Source: Paraburkholderia susongensis (GTDB taxonomy: Bacteria; Pseudomonadota; Gammaproteobacteria; Burkholderiales; Burkholderiaceae). From it: a DNA stretch of 64,000 nucleotides. This document shows, in pieces, positions 25,704 to 35,075 of this stretch. Each line of letters begins with the position of its first letter. Position 1 is the first letter of the stretch. The position numbers and the translations under genes are program-made. The notes under the pieces are model-generated. The model was given only the letters and a program-made list of their open reading frames with translations, had not been told where the DNA came from and did not search any database. The stretch lies in assembly GCF_900177725.1 (NCBI RefSeq), contig NZ_FXAT01000016.1, positions 62,001-126,000 on the forward strand. Reading direction: 5' to 3'.

Positions 25704-28700
25704 ATTCGATCCCCCCTCCGAAGCCGCCGACCGATGTGCCCGCCGTCATGAATCTGGAAGACTCGAACGTTCAAACGTTGTGGGATGACGGTGTCCTTGT
25801 CCTCTCGCGCGTCAAGACGCGCGGCGCCGCGAAAACGCAGCTCGCCGCGCGGCCGTCGGCCAGTCGGCCATCGGCGGAAGCCCTGTCGTTGCTCGAGAAC
25901 GCCTATCGACTGCGCGCACGACTCGATAGTCCCCGCTTCACGCAACCGGATGCGCTTCTGCGGGAGAGCCGGGGGCTCACGCTTGTCCTCGACGATCCGG
26001 GCGGCAGCGTCCTCTCCACCATGCAGACGCACCTTTTGCCGCTCAGTCAGGTTCTATCGATCGCGGCGAACGTGGCGGCCGCGCTCGACGCATTGCATCG
26101 GCGCGGCCTCATCCATAACGACATCCGGCCCGCTCATCTGCTCGTCAACGCAAAGACCGGCGGGGCCGCGCTCACCGGGTTCGGATTGACTTCAACTGCC
26201 GCTGCCGAAGACAAGGAAACCGGCCAGCCGGTCCTGTTCACGGACGCGCTGCCCTACATCGCGCCCGAGCGCACCGGCCTCGTGAACCGGAGATCCGATG
26301 CGCGATCGGATCTGTACTCGCTCGGCGTCGTCATCTACTGGATGCTCACGGGCAGATTCCCTTATCTGGCTAGCTCGGCGGCTGAATGGCTGCACTCCCA
26401 TACGGCGAAAAAACTCATCTCGCTGAAGGAATACGCGCCTGAGGTTCCCGATTCTCTTGCCGCCATTGTCGAGCGGCTGCTCGCGAAAGCCGCGGAGGAC
26501 CGGTACCAGACCGCGCGAGGCGTCGAGCACGACCTGCGGTTGTGCGCCGTGCAATACCGGCGCGGCGCGCGCATCGAACCCTTCGTGCTGGGCTCGGCGG
26601 ACTCGGACGATCGCCTGCTCATTCCCGACCGTTTGTACGGGCGAGAAGAGGAAGTGCGAGCACTGTCCAATGTCTTCGACCGTGTCGCTTACGACGGCTC
26701 ACCGGAATTCGTTCTGGTGTCCGGCTACTCGGGGGTCGGGAAATCGTCGCTGGTCGAGGAGTTCCATCAGTCGATGTCCTGTTCGGGCAGCCTGTTTGCG
26801 TCAGGAAAGTTCGACCAGTACAAACGGGACATTCCCTATGCAACGATCGCACAGTCGATGGAGATGCTCGTACAGCAGATTCTTGACAAAGACGCATCTG
26901 AAATCGGCGCATGGCGGGAGCGTATTCAGGAAGCACTGGGCTCTCAAGGACAACTGATCGTCAATCTGATTCCCGAGCTCGAACGCCTCGTCGGCCCGCA
27001 GCCTGCGGTGGCCGAACTTCCGCCGCACGATGCGCAGACACGGTTTGTCGCGGTGCTGACGCGATTCATCGGGGCCTTCGCCTCTCCAGGGCAGCCGCTG
27101 GTGCTCTTCCTCGACGATCTCCAGTGGCTGGACTCCGGCACGATCCCGGTACTCGAATCACTGGGTAAGTCGCAAGACATCAGGCACCTGATGCTCATCG
27201 GCGCGTTTCGCGACAACGAAGTCGGGACCACGCACCCGTTGACGCGCGTCATCGCGGCAATCCGCGCAGGACGGGTTCGGGTTCATGACCTGTTGCTGGC
27301 TCCGCTCGGTGTGGACGACGTGGCACATCTGGTTCGCGATGCGACACACGGCGATATGCGGCACACGGCGCAACTTGCGCAGGTCATGTTCGACAAGACA
27401 GGGGGGAATCCGTTTTTCGTCGTCCAGTTCCTTCAGATTCTCGCGGAGGAAGGTTTTCTCACGTTCGACGAGGCGCGTCACGAATGGGCATCCAACGCGG
27501 ATCAGATTGCGGGAAGAGGCTTTCCCGACAGCATCGTGGATCTGATGGTCGACAAGCTCGGCCGCCTGTCCGATTCGACCCGCCACGCGCTCGTGAATTT
27601 CGCGTGCCTTGGCGCCCGCGTTTCAACGGCGGTACTCGCGCGCGTGAGCGGCCAGTCGAGCGAGGCGATTGATGCGGAGCTCGCGGAGGCCGCCGCCCAA
27701 GGCATCGTCTATCGGCAGGCCGATGGCTACGCATTCGTTCACGACCGGATCCATGAGGCCGCCTACGCGCTGTTGGCCGAGGCGGATCGCGCGCCCGCGC
27801 ATCTTCGCATTGGGACGATGCTGGACGATGGGGATGACAATCCAGAAGTCGAACGAAATATATTCGAAATCGTCAATCAGTACGACCGGGCCATCCACGT
27901 CATCGACGACATTCGGGTGCGCATGCGAGTGGCCAGCCTCAATTTGCGCGCTGGCCGCCGTGCGAGGGCTTCCGCGGCCTACGGTTCCGCCCTCGCGTAT
28001 CTGACGGTCGGAAGCGATATTCTCGGCAGCGGGGCATGGCAAACGCACTACGACGAGAAGTTCTCGCTCGAACTGCTTCGAGCTGAATGCGAATTCCTCA
28101 CGGGAAGTACAACGCTGGCCGATGAGCGCCTGCGCGGTCTCGCCGCCAGGGCGGAGAACGTGCCGCACAAGGCCGCGGTGGCGTTTCTCCGCGTAACGCT
28201 GCATACCGCGCTCGATCAGATGCAGGCTGCCGTCGAAATCTGCCTCGACTATCTGCGTCAGGTCGGCATCGACTGGGCTCCGCATCCCGCTCGTGCGGCC
28301 GCCCAGGCGGAGTATGCGACGCTGCTCGCCCAGATCGGGCAAAGACCAGTCGCGTCCCTCATCGATCTTCCGCTGCTCGAGAACGAAACGCTGGAGGCAA
28401 CGCTCAATGTGCTGACCGCGGTCCTGCCTCCCGCCTTCTTCACGGACGAGAACCTGGTGTGCCTGGTTTTGTCCCGCATGGCGAACCTGAGCATTCGACA
28501 TGGGAATGCCGACGCTTCTTCGTTGGGTTTTGCCTACCTCGGCATGGTGGCGGGTCCGCTTTTTGGCGATTACCGCGCGGGATTCGAGTTCGGCAGGCTG
28601 GGACTGGCGCTCGTGGACGAGAAAGGGCTTGGCCGGTTCAGGGCGCGCGTGTACATGTGCTTTGCCTATCACGTGATGCCGTGGACGCAGCCCATGCGCG

Positions 28701-30739
28701 CGGGACTGCCGCTGTTGCGGCGAGCATTCGAAGCGGCCACGCAGAGCGGAGATCTTACCTATATCGGCTTCAGCAGCTGCTGTCTGGTGACGAGCCTGCT
28801 CGCCGCCGGTCATCCGCTTGCCGAGGTCGAGGACGAGGCCGTCGAACGCCTGCGCATCGTTCGCGCCGCGGGATTCGGGCTGATCGTCGACATCATGACC
28901 GCCCAGTTGTCGTTGATCCGCGGGCTAAGGGGACTGGCGCCCTGGCTCGGCTCCGCCCATGCGGATTATGCGGACGAGGCCGCTTTGGAGCGCCATCTCG
29001 AAGGCAATCCCGCGCTCGCCATCGCGGCGTGCTGGTACTGGATACGCCAGTTGCAGGCGCGCTATCTCGCCGGGGACATCGAGGGCGCGCTCGAGGCGCG
29101 CAAGCGGGCGGCGCCATTGCTGTGGACAACGTCGGGCCACTTCGAACTGGCGGAATATCACTTCTTTAGCGCGCTGACGCGCCTGAAATGGCATGACGCC
29201 CTCGCGCCCGACGAGCAGGCCGCCAACCAGGCGGCGCTAGCGGAACACGTCGAGAAGCTGTGTGACTGGGCCCGGCACTGCCCCGCGAACTTCGCCTCGC
29301 GTGCCGCGCTGGTCGAGGCCGAAATTGCGCGTATAGAGAAGCGCGAGTTTGAAGCGATGCGGCACTACGAGCGGGCGATAGCGGATGCCCACGAGCAGCG
29401 TCTGCCGCATGTCGAGGGGCTCGCCAACGAGATTGCCGGTCAGTTCTACAAGGACCGCGGGTTTGCGGCCATCGGCGTAGTCTATCTGCGCAACGCCCGG
29501 CTGGCTTATCTGAACTGGGGGGCGACGGCGAAAGTCAGGGCGCTCGATGCGCGCCATCCGGGACTCATGGCGGAAGATGCGGCGGGTCCGTCGAGCGAGC
29601 CCGTGGCGAATCAACTGGACGTGGAGACGGTTGTCAAGGCATCCCAGGCAATTTCCAGCGAGCGGGTCCTGGAGCGGTTGATGCATACGCTGATGACCAT
29701 CGTCCTCGAACACGCGGGCGCCCGGCGTGCGTTGCTGATCTTGCCACATGCGGAGCATCTCTGGATCGAGGCGGAGGCGAATTCGATTCGTGAGGGCAGC
29801 ATGGTTAGCGTCGGCCGCCGGGCCGCATCGTCGGAAACGGTGCCGCTCGCCTTGCTGCATCACAGCCTTCGCACGCACGAACCGGTGCTGGTGGACGATG
29901 CTTCGATGGAGAATCCGTTTGCCACGGATGAGTATTTCGGCGGCACGTGCGCGCGCTCGGTTCTGTCTTTGCCCCTCGTCAAGCAGGCCCGGGTGATAGG
30001 CGCGCTGTATCTCGAGAACGAGCTCGCGCCAGGTGTTTTTACACCCTCGCGGATGGCGGTGCTCAGACTGCTCGCATCGCAGGCCGCGATATCGATTGAA
30101 AACGCCACGCTGGAGGAGATCGAGGCATTGCTGGAGGAAAAGGATGCCTTGCTGCACGAGGTGCATCATCGGGTCAAAAACAATCTCCAGCTGATCAGCA
30201 GCCTGCTCAATCTTCAGGCGGCGCGCGTTGAAGACCGGTCGACCGCGGAGCTCTTTCTGGATAGCAGAAACCGCGTGCGCTCGATGGCGATGGTTCACGA
30301 GAATCTGTATCGCGCCGGCAATTTCGCGCGCATCGACATGGCGTCTCATATCCGCAATCTGTGCGCGCATCTCTCCCGTGTTTATGAACTGAGCCAACTG
30401 AACGTGTCTCTGGACGTGCTCGTGGACGACGTACAGCTCGACATGAACCGGGCGGTGGCTTGCGGCATGATCGTGAACGAGCTCGTCTCGAACGCGCTCA
30501 AACATGCGTTTCCAGAGGGCCGGCGCGGGTGTCTGCGCGTCGGGCTGGTGTCGGACGACGAGCGCAGGTGCAGGCTCAGCGTATCGGACGACGGCATAGG
30601 GTTGCCGCCGGATTTTTCCGTCGAGGAGGCCGAGTCGCTCGGCCTGCAACTCGTTTCCGACCTTGCCCGCCAACTCCATGCTTCGGTTCAGCGAGGCGGC
30701 GACGCGGGCACGAGCTTTGTCATTCATTTCAAACTCTAG
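25700..30739 (+). CDS. Giant pseudokinase-AAA ATPase-GAF-sensor histidine kinase
   Basis: A 1679-residue cytoplasmic protein of the serine/threonine kinase-ATPase-histidine kinase type. The kinase-like domain (about 30-290) has HND in place of HRD (139-141), H146 where the metal-binding Asn is expected, and G160 in place of the DFG Asp, so it is probably inactive. An AAA domain has Walker A GYSGVGKSS near 340 and LVLFLDDLQWLD near 470. A long helical, TPR-like middle follows to about 1300. A GAF domain (about 1310-1460) precedes a HisKA_2 box HHRVKNNLQ with the phospho-acceptor at H1489 or H1490 and an ATPase with DDGIGLPP. It overlaps the response-regulator gene by four bases and likely feeds that regulator. 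Confidence 0.9.
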   Translation: MNSIPPPKPPTDVPAVMNLEDSNVQTLWDDGVLVLSRVKTRGAAKTQLAARPSASRPSAEALSLLENAYRLRARLDSPRFTQPDALLRESRGLTLVLDDPGGSVLSTMQTHLLPLSQVLSIAANVAAALDALHRRGLIHNDIRPAHLLVNAKTGGAALTGFGLTSTAAAEDKETGQPVLFTDALPYIAPERTGLVNRRSDARSDLYSLGVVIYWMLTGRFPYLASSAAEWLHSHTAKKLISLKEYAPEVPDSLAAIVERLLAKAAEDRYQTARGVEHDLRLCAVQYRRGARIEPFVLGSADSDDRLLIPDRLYGREEEVRALSNVFDRVAYDGSPEFVLVSGYSGVGKSSLVEEFHQSMSCSGSLFASGKFDQYKRDIPYATIAQSMEMLVQQILDKDASEIGAWRERIQEALGSQGQLIVNLIPELERLVGPQPAVAELPPHDAQTRFVAVLTRFIGAFASPGQPLVLFLDDLQWLDSGTIPVLESLGKSQDIRHLMLIGAFRDNEVGTTHPLTRVIAAIRAGRVRVHDLLLAPLGVDDVAHLVRDATHGDMRHTAQLAQVMFDKTGGNPFFVVQFLQILAEEGFLTFDEARHEWASNADQIAGRGFPDSIVDLMVDKLGRLSDSTRHALVNFACLGARVSTAVLARVSGQSSEAIDAELAEAAAQGIVYRQADGYAFVHDRIHEAAYALLAEADRAPAHLRIGTMLDDGDDNPEVERNIFEIVNQYDRAIHVIDDIRVRMRVASLNLRAGRRARASAAYGSALAYLTVGSDILGSGAWQTHYDEKFSLELLRAECEFLTGSTTLADERLRGLAARAENVPHKAAVAFLRVTLHTALDQMQAAVEICLDYLRQVGIDWAPHPARAAAQAEYATLLAQIGQRPVASLIDLPLLENETLEATLNVLTAVLPPAFFTDENLVCLVLSRMANLSIRHGNADASSLGFAYLGMVAGPLFGDYRAGFEFGRLGLALVDEKGLGRFRARVYMCFAYHVMPWTQPMRAGLPLLRRAFEAATQSGDLTYIGFSSCCLVTSLLAAGHPLAEVEDEAVERLRIVRAAGFGLIVDIMTAQLSLIRGLRGLAPWLGSAHADYADEAALERHLEGNPALAIAACWYWIRQLQARYLAGDIEGALEARKRAAPLLWTTSGHFELAEYHFFSALTRLKWHDALAPDEQAANQAALAEHVEKLCDWARHCPANFASRAALVEAEIARIEKREFEAMRHYERAIADAHEQRLPHVEGLANEIAGQFYKDRGFAAIGVVYLRNARLAYLNWGATAKVRALDARHPGLMAEDAAGPSSEPVANQLDVETVVKASQAISSERVLERLMHTLMTIVLEHAGARRALLILPHAEHLWIEAEANSIREGSMVSVGRRAASSETVPLALLHHSLRTHEPVLVDDASMENPFATDEYFGGTCARSVLSLPLVKQARVIGALYLENELAPGVFTPSRMAVLRLLASQAAISIENATLEEIEALLEEKDALLHEVHHRVKNNLQLISSLLNLQAARVEDRSTAELFLDSRNRVRSMAMVHENLYRAGNFARIDMASHIRNLCAHLSRVYELSQLNVSLDVLVDDVQLDMNRAVACGMIVNELVSNALKHAFPEGRRGCLRVGLVSDDERRCRLSVSDDGIGLPPDFSVEEAESLGLQLVSDLARQLHASVQRGGDAGTSFVIHFKL

Positions 30740-30758
30740 GGATTAGGCGGCCTTCACC

Positions 30759-33458
30759 ATGGCACCGGCGCGCATACTCATTGTGGAAGACGATCGTGTC
30801 GTTGCACGCGATATTGCTCAACAGCTGATGCGCTGCGGTCATACGGTCGCGGGCAGCGTCGCGAGCGGCGAGGAGGCGATAGCGGTGGCGGCCCGGGCGC
30901 CGCTGGACCTCGTCCTCATGGATGTGCGCCTGGAAGGAGAACTGGACGGTATCGATACTGCGCGGCGGTTACGCGAAACGTACAGCCTGCCCATCGTATT
31001 TCTCACCGCCTACGCCGACGAGGAGACGGTCCGGCGCGCGACGGTCACCGAGCCGTTCGGGTATGTCCTGAAGCCTTTCGAAGACCAGCAACTGCGCACG
31101 GTCGTGGAGATGGCGCTGTACAAGCATGGCGCCGAGCGCCGCCTGCGCGAGAGCGAGCAGCGCTATGCCGTGACGCTTGCGAGCATTGGCGACGGCGTGA
31201 TTGCGACGGACTGCGAATCGCGCATTACGCTGATCAACCCCGTGGCGGAGGCGCTGACGGGGTGGTCGCGGGAGGAGGCCGCGGGCCAGCCGCTCGCGAA
31301 GATTCTCGTGCTGATCGACGAGGACACGAACACGCCGCTGGGCGACATGGGAACCGCGGTCCTGCGCAACCGGGCGCCGGTTGACCTGCCGGCGAAGACG
31401 AGACTGGTTGGCAGACACGGGCGCGAAGTTCCGGTCGAAACCCGGGGGACGCCCATTGTCGACGATGTGGGGCAGGTCGTCGGTGTCGTGCTCGCGATTC
31501 GCGACGTGACCGAGACGCGGCGCGCGGCGCAAGCGGAGATCCTGCGCGAAACCAACGAGCGTGTCGGCGCGGCAATGCGGGGATCGAACGTTGGCGTATG
31601 GGAACTGGAACTCAGCGGCGAAAATGAACGCGATTGGGTACTTCGCTGCTGGAACGTCCGCGAGTGGCTCGGCTATGGCGAGCATGCCGGTGCTCCCAGC
31701 TTCGGCCGATTCATGGAGATCGTTCATCCTGACGACCGGATCCGTTTTGGCGAAACGTTTAGAAGCCAGTGCAGGGGCGGCGGCGCGCTGGAGATCGAGC
31801 ACCGCCTGCTGCACCGCGACGGGTCGTACCGATGGGTGCTCACGCGCGGCACGCCGCGCGGGCAGTCCGGCGTCGCGTCTGCCCGCCTGAGCGGCACGTT
31901 GATCGACATTACCGAGCTCAAGCGTGCGGAGCAGGCGCTGCGCGCCAGCGAGGAGCGCTTTCGAGGCACGTTCGAGAACGCCGCGGTCGGGATCGCACAC
32001 TGCGGCTCGGATGGGCGATTCCTGCGTGTCAATCAACGCTACTGCGAGATCGTAGGCTATACCCGGGATGCGCTCCTCAAGATGACCTTCAGGGACGTCA
32101 CGGACGAATCGTATTTGCCTGCCAGCGTTTCGAGGTTCGGACTGTTGTTCGAGAAGAAAATCCCTCACTACGCCGAAGACAAGCTCCTCGTGCGCGGCGA
32201 TGGAACGCGGGTTTGGGTCAATGTCTGCGTGGCAATGCAATGGGAACCCGGCGAGCGGATCTACCATACGATCGCGGTCCTGCAGGACATTTCGGAGCGT
32301 AAAACGCTCGAGGCGACGGTGCGCATCGCGAGAGACGAGGCAGAGGCCGCGAACAAGGCAAAGGATCAATTCCTCGCCAATATCAGCCACGAACTCAGGA
32401 CACCGCTGAACGGCATCCTCGGCTATGCGCAGATCCTGCGCCGCGACGACGGGCTCAATCCACGCCAGAAGTCGCACGTGTCGGTCATCGAGCAAAGCGG
32501 GACACACCTGTTGACGCTGATAAACGATCTGCTGGAGTTCGCGCGCATGGGCGCGGGCCGAATCGAACTGCAACCGGGCGATGTGCTTCTCGCACCATTT
32601 CTGGAAATGCTTGCGGAGATGGTTGGTGTGCGCGCAAGAGAAAAGGGTCTGACGCAGACATGCGTGATTGCGTCGTGCATGCCGGGCGTCATTCGGGTCG
32701 ACGAAAAGCGCTTGCGCCAGGTATTGCTCAACCTGCTTTCGAATGCCGTGAAATTCACGGACGAAGGAGAAGTCACGTTCGCGGTCGGACAGGTTAGCCC
32801 CGGCATGCTGCGCTTCGAGGTGCGGGACACAGGCGTGGGCATCACCGCCGATCAGATCGAGCGGGTGTTTCGACCGTTCGAACAGGCAGGCGATACCGAG
32901 AGGCGCAGCGCGGGTGTGGGGCTGGGACTTTCGATCAGTCAGCATCTCGTCCGGCTCATGGGCAGTGAGATTCATGTGGAGAGTGAACACGGACGCGGGA
33001 GCCGGTTCTGGTTCGATCTCGCGGTGCCGGATCAGGGCGAACGGGCGCAAGCGGCGGATGACGCGGATTGCACGAGACGTGAGGACATAGACAGCGTAGC
33101 TGTCGAGCCATCGGCGCCCTTCGATGGGCATTGCCCGGACATGCCGTCCGGCGTAGTGAGCTCATTCGGGGACGGTGAGCGCGCGCTTGACGCCTCGATG
33201 CCATTTTCATCTGCTCCGGGCGACCCTGGCACGCCCGCGCTGCTTGCCGTTCCTTCGCAAGAGAACATGGAGATTCTGCACCGTCTCGCGTTGCGAGGGC
33301 AGATGCGCGACGTCATCCGGCATGCCGATTCCGTGCTGGAAAGCGACGAACGTTACCAGGCATTCGTGCGGCGGGTGCGCCGGCTCGCGGAGAACTTCGA
33401 GTCGAGGGAGCTGCTCGTATTCATCGAGCGGCATATGAACGGAAGAGAGCCGGCATGA
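30759..33458 (+). CDS. Hybrid REC-PAS-PAS-PAS histidine kinase
   Basis: An 899-residue protein with an N-terminal receiver (D55, K105), three PAS domains (about 130-265, 275-390 and 395-520), a HisKA dimerisation domain with H544 in ISHELRTPLNG, and a HATPase_c domain with NLLSNAVKFT, DTGVGI and GVGLGLS. A low-complexity linker and a helical tail of about 65 residues close the protein. The receiver-first order suggests that it is itself controlled by phosphotransfer, perhaps from the 1679-residue kinase 19 bases upstream. No membrane segment is seen, so it senses a cytoplasmic signal. Confidence 0.9.
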   Translation: MAPARILIVEDDRVVARDIAQQLMRCGHTVAGSVASGEEAIAVAARAPLDLVLMDVRLEGELDGIDTARRLRETYSLPIVFLTAYADEETVRRATVTEPFGYVLKPFEDQQLRTVVEMALYKHGAERRLRESEQRYAVTLASIGDGVIATDCESRITLINPVAEALTGWSREEAAGQPLAKILVLIDEDTNTPLGDMGTAVLRNRAPVDLPAKTRLVGRHGREVPVETRGTPIVDDVGQVVGVVLAIRDVTETRRAAQAEILRETNERVGAAMRGSNVGVWELELSGENERDWVLRCWNVREWLGYGEHAGAPSFGRFMEIVHPDDRIRFGETFRSQCRGGGALEIEHRLLHRDGSYRWVLTRGTPRGQSGVASARLSGTLIDITELKRAEQALRASEERFRGTFENAAVGIAHCGSDGRFLRVNQRYCEIVGYTRDALLKMTFRDVTDESYLPASVSRFGLLFEKKIPHYAEDKLLVRGDGTRVWVNVCVAMQWEPGERIYHTIAVLQDISERKTLEATVRIARDEAEAANKAKDQFLANISHELRTPLNGILGYAQILRRDDGLNPRQKSHVSVIEQSGTHLLTLINDLLEFARMGAGRIELQPGDVLLAPFLEMLAEMVGVRAREKGLTQTCVIASCMPGVIRVDEKRLRQVLLNLLSNAVKFTDEGEVTFAVGQVSPGMLRFEVRDTGVGITADQIERVFRPFEQAGDTERRSAGVGLGLSISQHLVRLMGSEIHVESEHGRGSRFWFDLAVPDQGERAQAADDADCTRREDIDSVAVEPSAPFDGHCPDMPSGVVSSFGDGERALDASMPFSSAPGDPGTPALLAVPSQENMEILHRLALRGQMRDVIRHADSVLESDERYQAFVRRVRRLAENFESRELLVFIERHMNGREPA

Positions 33459-34600
33459 CAGAAGAACTCGATAGCGTTGCGCCGCTCGTTCTGGTTGTCG
33501 ACGATACGGCGTCGAATCTGGGTCTCGTGGTCGACTTTCTCGAAGGCAACGGCCTGCGCGTCTCGATTGCCCGCGACGGTGAAGAAGCACTGAGGCGGGC
33601 GGATCTCGTGCACCCGGACCTGATTCTGCTCGACGTGATGATGCCCGGTCTGGATGGATTCGAAGTGTGCCGCAGACTGAAGGCCAATCCGCAAACCCAC
33701 GCGGTTCCCGTCATCTTCATGACCTCGCTTTCGCAGACGGCGGAAAAGACGGCCGGCTTCCACGTCGGGGCAGTCGACTACGTGACCAAGCCGCTGCGGA
33801 TGGAGGAACTGCTCGCGCGTGTAAAAACGCATCTCAAGCTGGGGCGGCTGCAGAAAGCCCTGAAAGAGCAGAACGCACGCCTTCAGGACGAGGTGCGCAG
33901 CCGCGAAGCCGCGCAGGACGCGCTGATCGAAATGATCAATAGCGTGCGTAACACATCGAATGCAATCGCTCACGATCTTCGAACGCCGTTGACCGAACTC
34001 CGTTTCAGGATGGAGACGATGATCCTCGATCTCAAGACGAAGGTCGATGCCGAAACGCTGGAGCGGCTGGAGGGTGCGTTGAGCGACATCGACCGTGTCA
34101 TCTGCATCTTCAATGCGCTTTTGCGCCTCGCGGAAATCGATGCGGGAGTGCGCAGGTCGGGGTTTCTGCAAAGTGATGTCGCTCATATCGTTGCGGAAGC
34201 GGTGGAGTTCTATCAGCCGCTCGCGGAACTGCGCGGCCTCACGCTGTCGCTGAGCTGCCCGGATAGCCTGCCGGCGTTGGTCGACCCGCTGTTGCTCGCC
34301 CAGGCGATCGGCAATCTCATCGATAACGCGCTGAAGTTTGCGAGCACAGACGTACATGTCGCGCTGAGCGGCGCGGACGGCTCGATCGAAGTCGAGGTGG
34401 CCGACAACGGTCCCGGTGTGCCGGATTCGGAGAAAGGCAGGGTGACCGAGCGGTTCTATCGCGGCGACGCGAGTCGGGGAACGCCAGGCGTTGGCCTGGG
34501 GCTGGCGCTCGTCAAAGGGGTTGCGACATTGCATCGCGGCACGCTTCGGCTCGAGGACAACGATCCGGGATTGATCGTGAGATTGGCGCTATCAGGCTGA
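33455..34600 (+). CDS. REC-histidine kinase
   Basis: A 381-residue protein with an N-terminal receiver domain (D60 in LILLDVMMPG, K113 in VTKPL), a short coiled-coil linker (about 130-160), a HisKA box with H173 in AIAHDLRTPL and a HATPase_c domain (NLIDNALKF, DNGPGVP, GVGLGLALV). It overlaps the upstream kinase gene by four bases (ATGA), completing a run of four coupled signalling genes. It lacks an input domain other than the receiver, so it may act as a relay or branch point. Confidence 0.9.
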   Translation: MTEELDSVAPLVLVVDDTASNLGLVVDFLEGNGLRVSIARDGEEALRRADLVHPDLILLDVMMPGLDGFEVCRRLKANPQTHAVPVIFMTSLSQTAEKTAGFHVGAVDYVTKPLRMEELLARVKTHLKLGRLQKALKEQNARLQDEVRSREAAQDALIEMINSVRNTSNAIAHDLRTPLTELRFRMETMILDLKTKVDAETLERLEGALSDIDRVICIFNALLRLAEIDAGVRRSGFLQSDVAHIVAEAVEFYQPLAELRGLTLSLSCPDSLPALVDPLLLAQAIGNLIDNALKFASTDVHVALSGADGSIEVEVADNGPGVPDSEKGRVTERFYRGDASRGTPGVGLGLALVKGVATLHRGTLRLEDNDPGLIVRLALSG

Positions 34601-34708
34601 TCCGGATGGGGCGGGCGGAGCGCTGCTGAATTGAGCGGTGAGCCGATGGCCCGCAGACGCATTCGCCCTCAGGGCGTGACACGGCTCGTGCGGATGGTTT
34701 GCGTGCGC

Positions 34709-34981
34709 CTACGGGGCGACCTCGCCAGCGACGACCTGGTCGGCGTAGCACCAGATCCAGCGCTCCCCTGGCTCGATCGAGCGCACGAGCGGATGATCGG
34801 TCTCGTGATAGTGTCTGCTCGCATGCCGGTTCGGCGAAGAGTCACAGCATCCCACATATCCGCACGTCAGACACAGGCGTAGATGAACCCAGTGCTGCCC
34901 GGACTTGACGCAGTCTTCGCAGTAATCCTTATCAGTCTGGACGATCCGGGCTTCACTGAGATGGGAACATGTCGTGCTCAA
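34709..34981 (-). CDS. UBP-type zinc-finger protein
   Basis: A 90-residue protein made of one UBP-type zinc finger. Ligand candidates are C5, C21, C24, C37, C40, C45 and His at 53, 57, 59 and 63, with the motif CLTCGYVGCCDSSPNRHASRH. In eukaryotes this domain binds the C-terminal Gly-Gly of free ubiquitin. Bacterial stand-alone versions are common in this group but their partner is unknown. It is convergent with the kinase operon and lies just after the 35076 regulator on the same strand. Confidence 0.85.
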   Translation of the reverse strand: MSTTCSHLSEARIVQTDKDYCEDCVKSGQHWVHLRLCLTCGYVGCCDSSPNRHASRHYHETDHPLVRSIEPGERWIWCYADQVVAGEVAP

Positions 34982-35075
34982 CTTGAACTCCCTGAACTAT
35001 TGAAATCATTGAGGGCATTGCCTGCCATGCCGCCGCGATGGCGAGGCTCGTGCACGATAGGGGCACGCTGCAGGC

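Noticed and set aside
30969..33131. Open frame of about 720 codons antisense to the hybrid kinase
   Set aside because: Typical high-GC shadow: the plus strand has clear REC, PAS and kinase motifs throughout, and the antisense product shows no family features.
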